5,398 bases of DNA, taken from positions 1-5,398 of the forward strand of contig JAUWCR010000109.1 in NCBI GenBank assembly GCA_030609215.1. Reading direction: 5' to 3'. The translations under genes and the position numbers were made by a program. Below are positions 5,002-5,398 of the stretch, one piece after another; the first letter of the stretch is position 1, and every line of letters begins with the position of its first letter. The stretch is from Actinomycetes bacterium. GTDB lineage: Bacteria; Actinomycetota; Humimicrobiia; Humimicrobiales; Humimicrobiaceae. The notes under the pieces were generated by a model. That model had not been told where the DNA came from, ran no database searches, and was given only the letters and a program-made list of their open reading frames with translations.

Positions 5002-5398
5002 ATGAAAACATATAAAAAACAAAAAAATATTGTAAGAAGGACAAGAGAAGATATTATCGAGGTTGCCTCACATCTTTTTTCAGAATACACATACCTGGGT
5101 GCTTCAATGAGCGATATAGCAAAAAAGCTTAATATCACAAAAGCTGCGCTCTATTATCATTTTAAGAGCAAAGCTGAAATTTATAAAAAGGTTCTCGATA
5201 AAATATTTTCTGAATTAAAGTCATCCATTGACAAAGCATCCGGTGAAAAGACCATTGATAAAAAGCTATATAGACTTATAAAAAATTATTTGGATTTTGG
5301 TTTTAGAGAAAAGAATCTTATAAGAGCTCTGATATTGAAATTATCACCAGGTAGTTCTGTAATAAATAAGAATATTATACATTTAAGAGAAGAAATAG
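5002..5398 (+). CDS. TetR/AcrR-family transcriptional regulator (3' end outside window)
   Basis: TetR-family proteins are dimeric repressors with an N-terminal helix-turn-helix and a C-terminal ligand pocket. The visible 132 residues (family about 190-200) begin MKTYKKQKNIVRRTREDIIE, followed by VASHLFSEYTYLGASMSDIA and KKLNITKAALYYHFKSKAEI. The last two carry the family's helix-turn-helix (about 34-55) and the recognisable LYYHFKSK end. From 65 onward the ligand domain starts, mostly helical and basic, and differs greatly between members, so the inducer cannot be told. The frame is open to the edge; the final bases (ATA G) are not a stop. The ATG has no Shine-Dalgarno but no other start keeps the N-terminal helix. 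Its promoter and operator-like site are duplicated before the radical SAM gene, suggesting it represses itself and that gene. Confidence 0.93.
   Translation, partial: MKTYKKQKNIVRRTREDIIEVASHLFSEYTYLGASMSDIAKKLNITKAALYYHFKSKAEIYKKVLDKIFSELKSSIDKASGEKTIDKKLYRLIKNYLDFGFREKNLIRALILKLSPGSSVINKNIIHLREEI

Larger units (their letters stand above)
4902..5010 (+). repeat. Right copy of duplicated promoter/operator cassette
   Basis: This partner of 811-919 ends inside the first codons of tetR (ATG at 5002-5004). Its left limit is sharp at 4902, within the spacer upstream of the divergent glycosyltransferase. It appears to be the ancestral copy, because here the conserved block runs into a working start codon. 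Confidence 0.9.

Noticed and set aside
811..5010. The paired cassettes as terminal repeats of a transposon or integrated element
   Set aside because: They are direct, not inverted, contain good promoters, and enclose no transposase, integrase or recombinase.
1..5398. CRISPR array, tRNA or rRNA genes
   Set aside because: No regularly spaced repeats and no tRNA-like or rRNA-like conserved segments were seen on either strand.

Overview
This is an AT-rich bacterial window, roughly one third G+C by eye. It probably comes from a low-GC monoderm anaerobe. The YidC here is a short Oxa1-type protein without the large N-terminal periplasmic domain of Gram-negative YidC. It sits before what looks like a jag remnant, and a DegV protein, a DUF948-like membrane protein and a TetR/radical-SAM pair lie nearby. 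That fits Bacillota or a deep-branching low-GC Actinomycetota lineage. The sequence alone does not settle the taxonomy.

Layout from left to right. (1) 1-776, minus strand: degV, C-terminus cut off by the window edge. (2) 811-919: a promoter/operator cassette pointing right. (3) 939-2269, plus: a radical SAM/SPASM-type gene broken by one missing base near 1668. (4) 2267-2363, minus: a degraded fragment of the 5' end of a second degV. (5) 2364-2596: a gene-free leader with a possible RNA fold, a possible promoter and the Shine-Dalgarno of yidC. (6) 2597-3370, plus: yidC with a TTG start. (7) 3401-3508, plus: a short reading frame that looks like the first codons of jag, the usual partner of yidC, then runs into AT-only sequence. 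(8) 3518-3859, plus: a DUF948-like membrane/coiled-coil protein, followed by a good ribosome-binding site and an ATG that stops after five codons. (9) 3937-4139, minus: tatA, broken by one missing base near 4038. (10) 4169-4876, minus: a family-2 glycosyltransferase. (11) 4902-5010: a second copy of the promoter/operator cassette. (12) 5002-5398, plus: a TetR-family regulator, cut off by the right edge.

The most interesting structure is the cassette pair. About 109 bp are repeated 4091 bp apart at about 84% identity with no gaps. Each copy holds a perfect 10-bp-arm palindrome over the -35 region, a good -35/17/-10 promoter and, just after the -10, a conserved TetR-operator-like element. One copy drives tetR itself and the other drives the radical SAM gene, so the simplest model is an autorepressed TetR that also controls the radical SAM gene. 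The left copy even aligns through the tetR start codon, where ATG reads GCG, suggesting it was copied from a tetR-type 5' end. The second theme is breakage: two genes each lacking one base, two gene remnants and an orphan gene start within about 3 kb. This is either local gene decay or, for the two single-base losses, sequence error.
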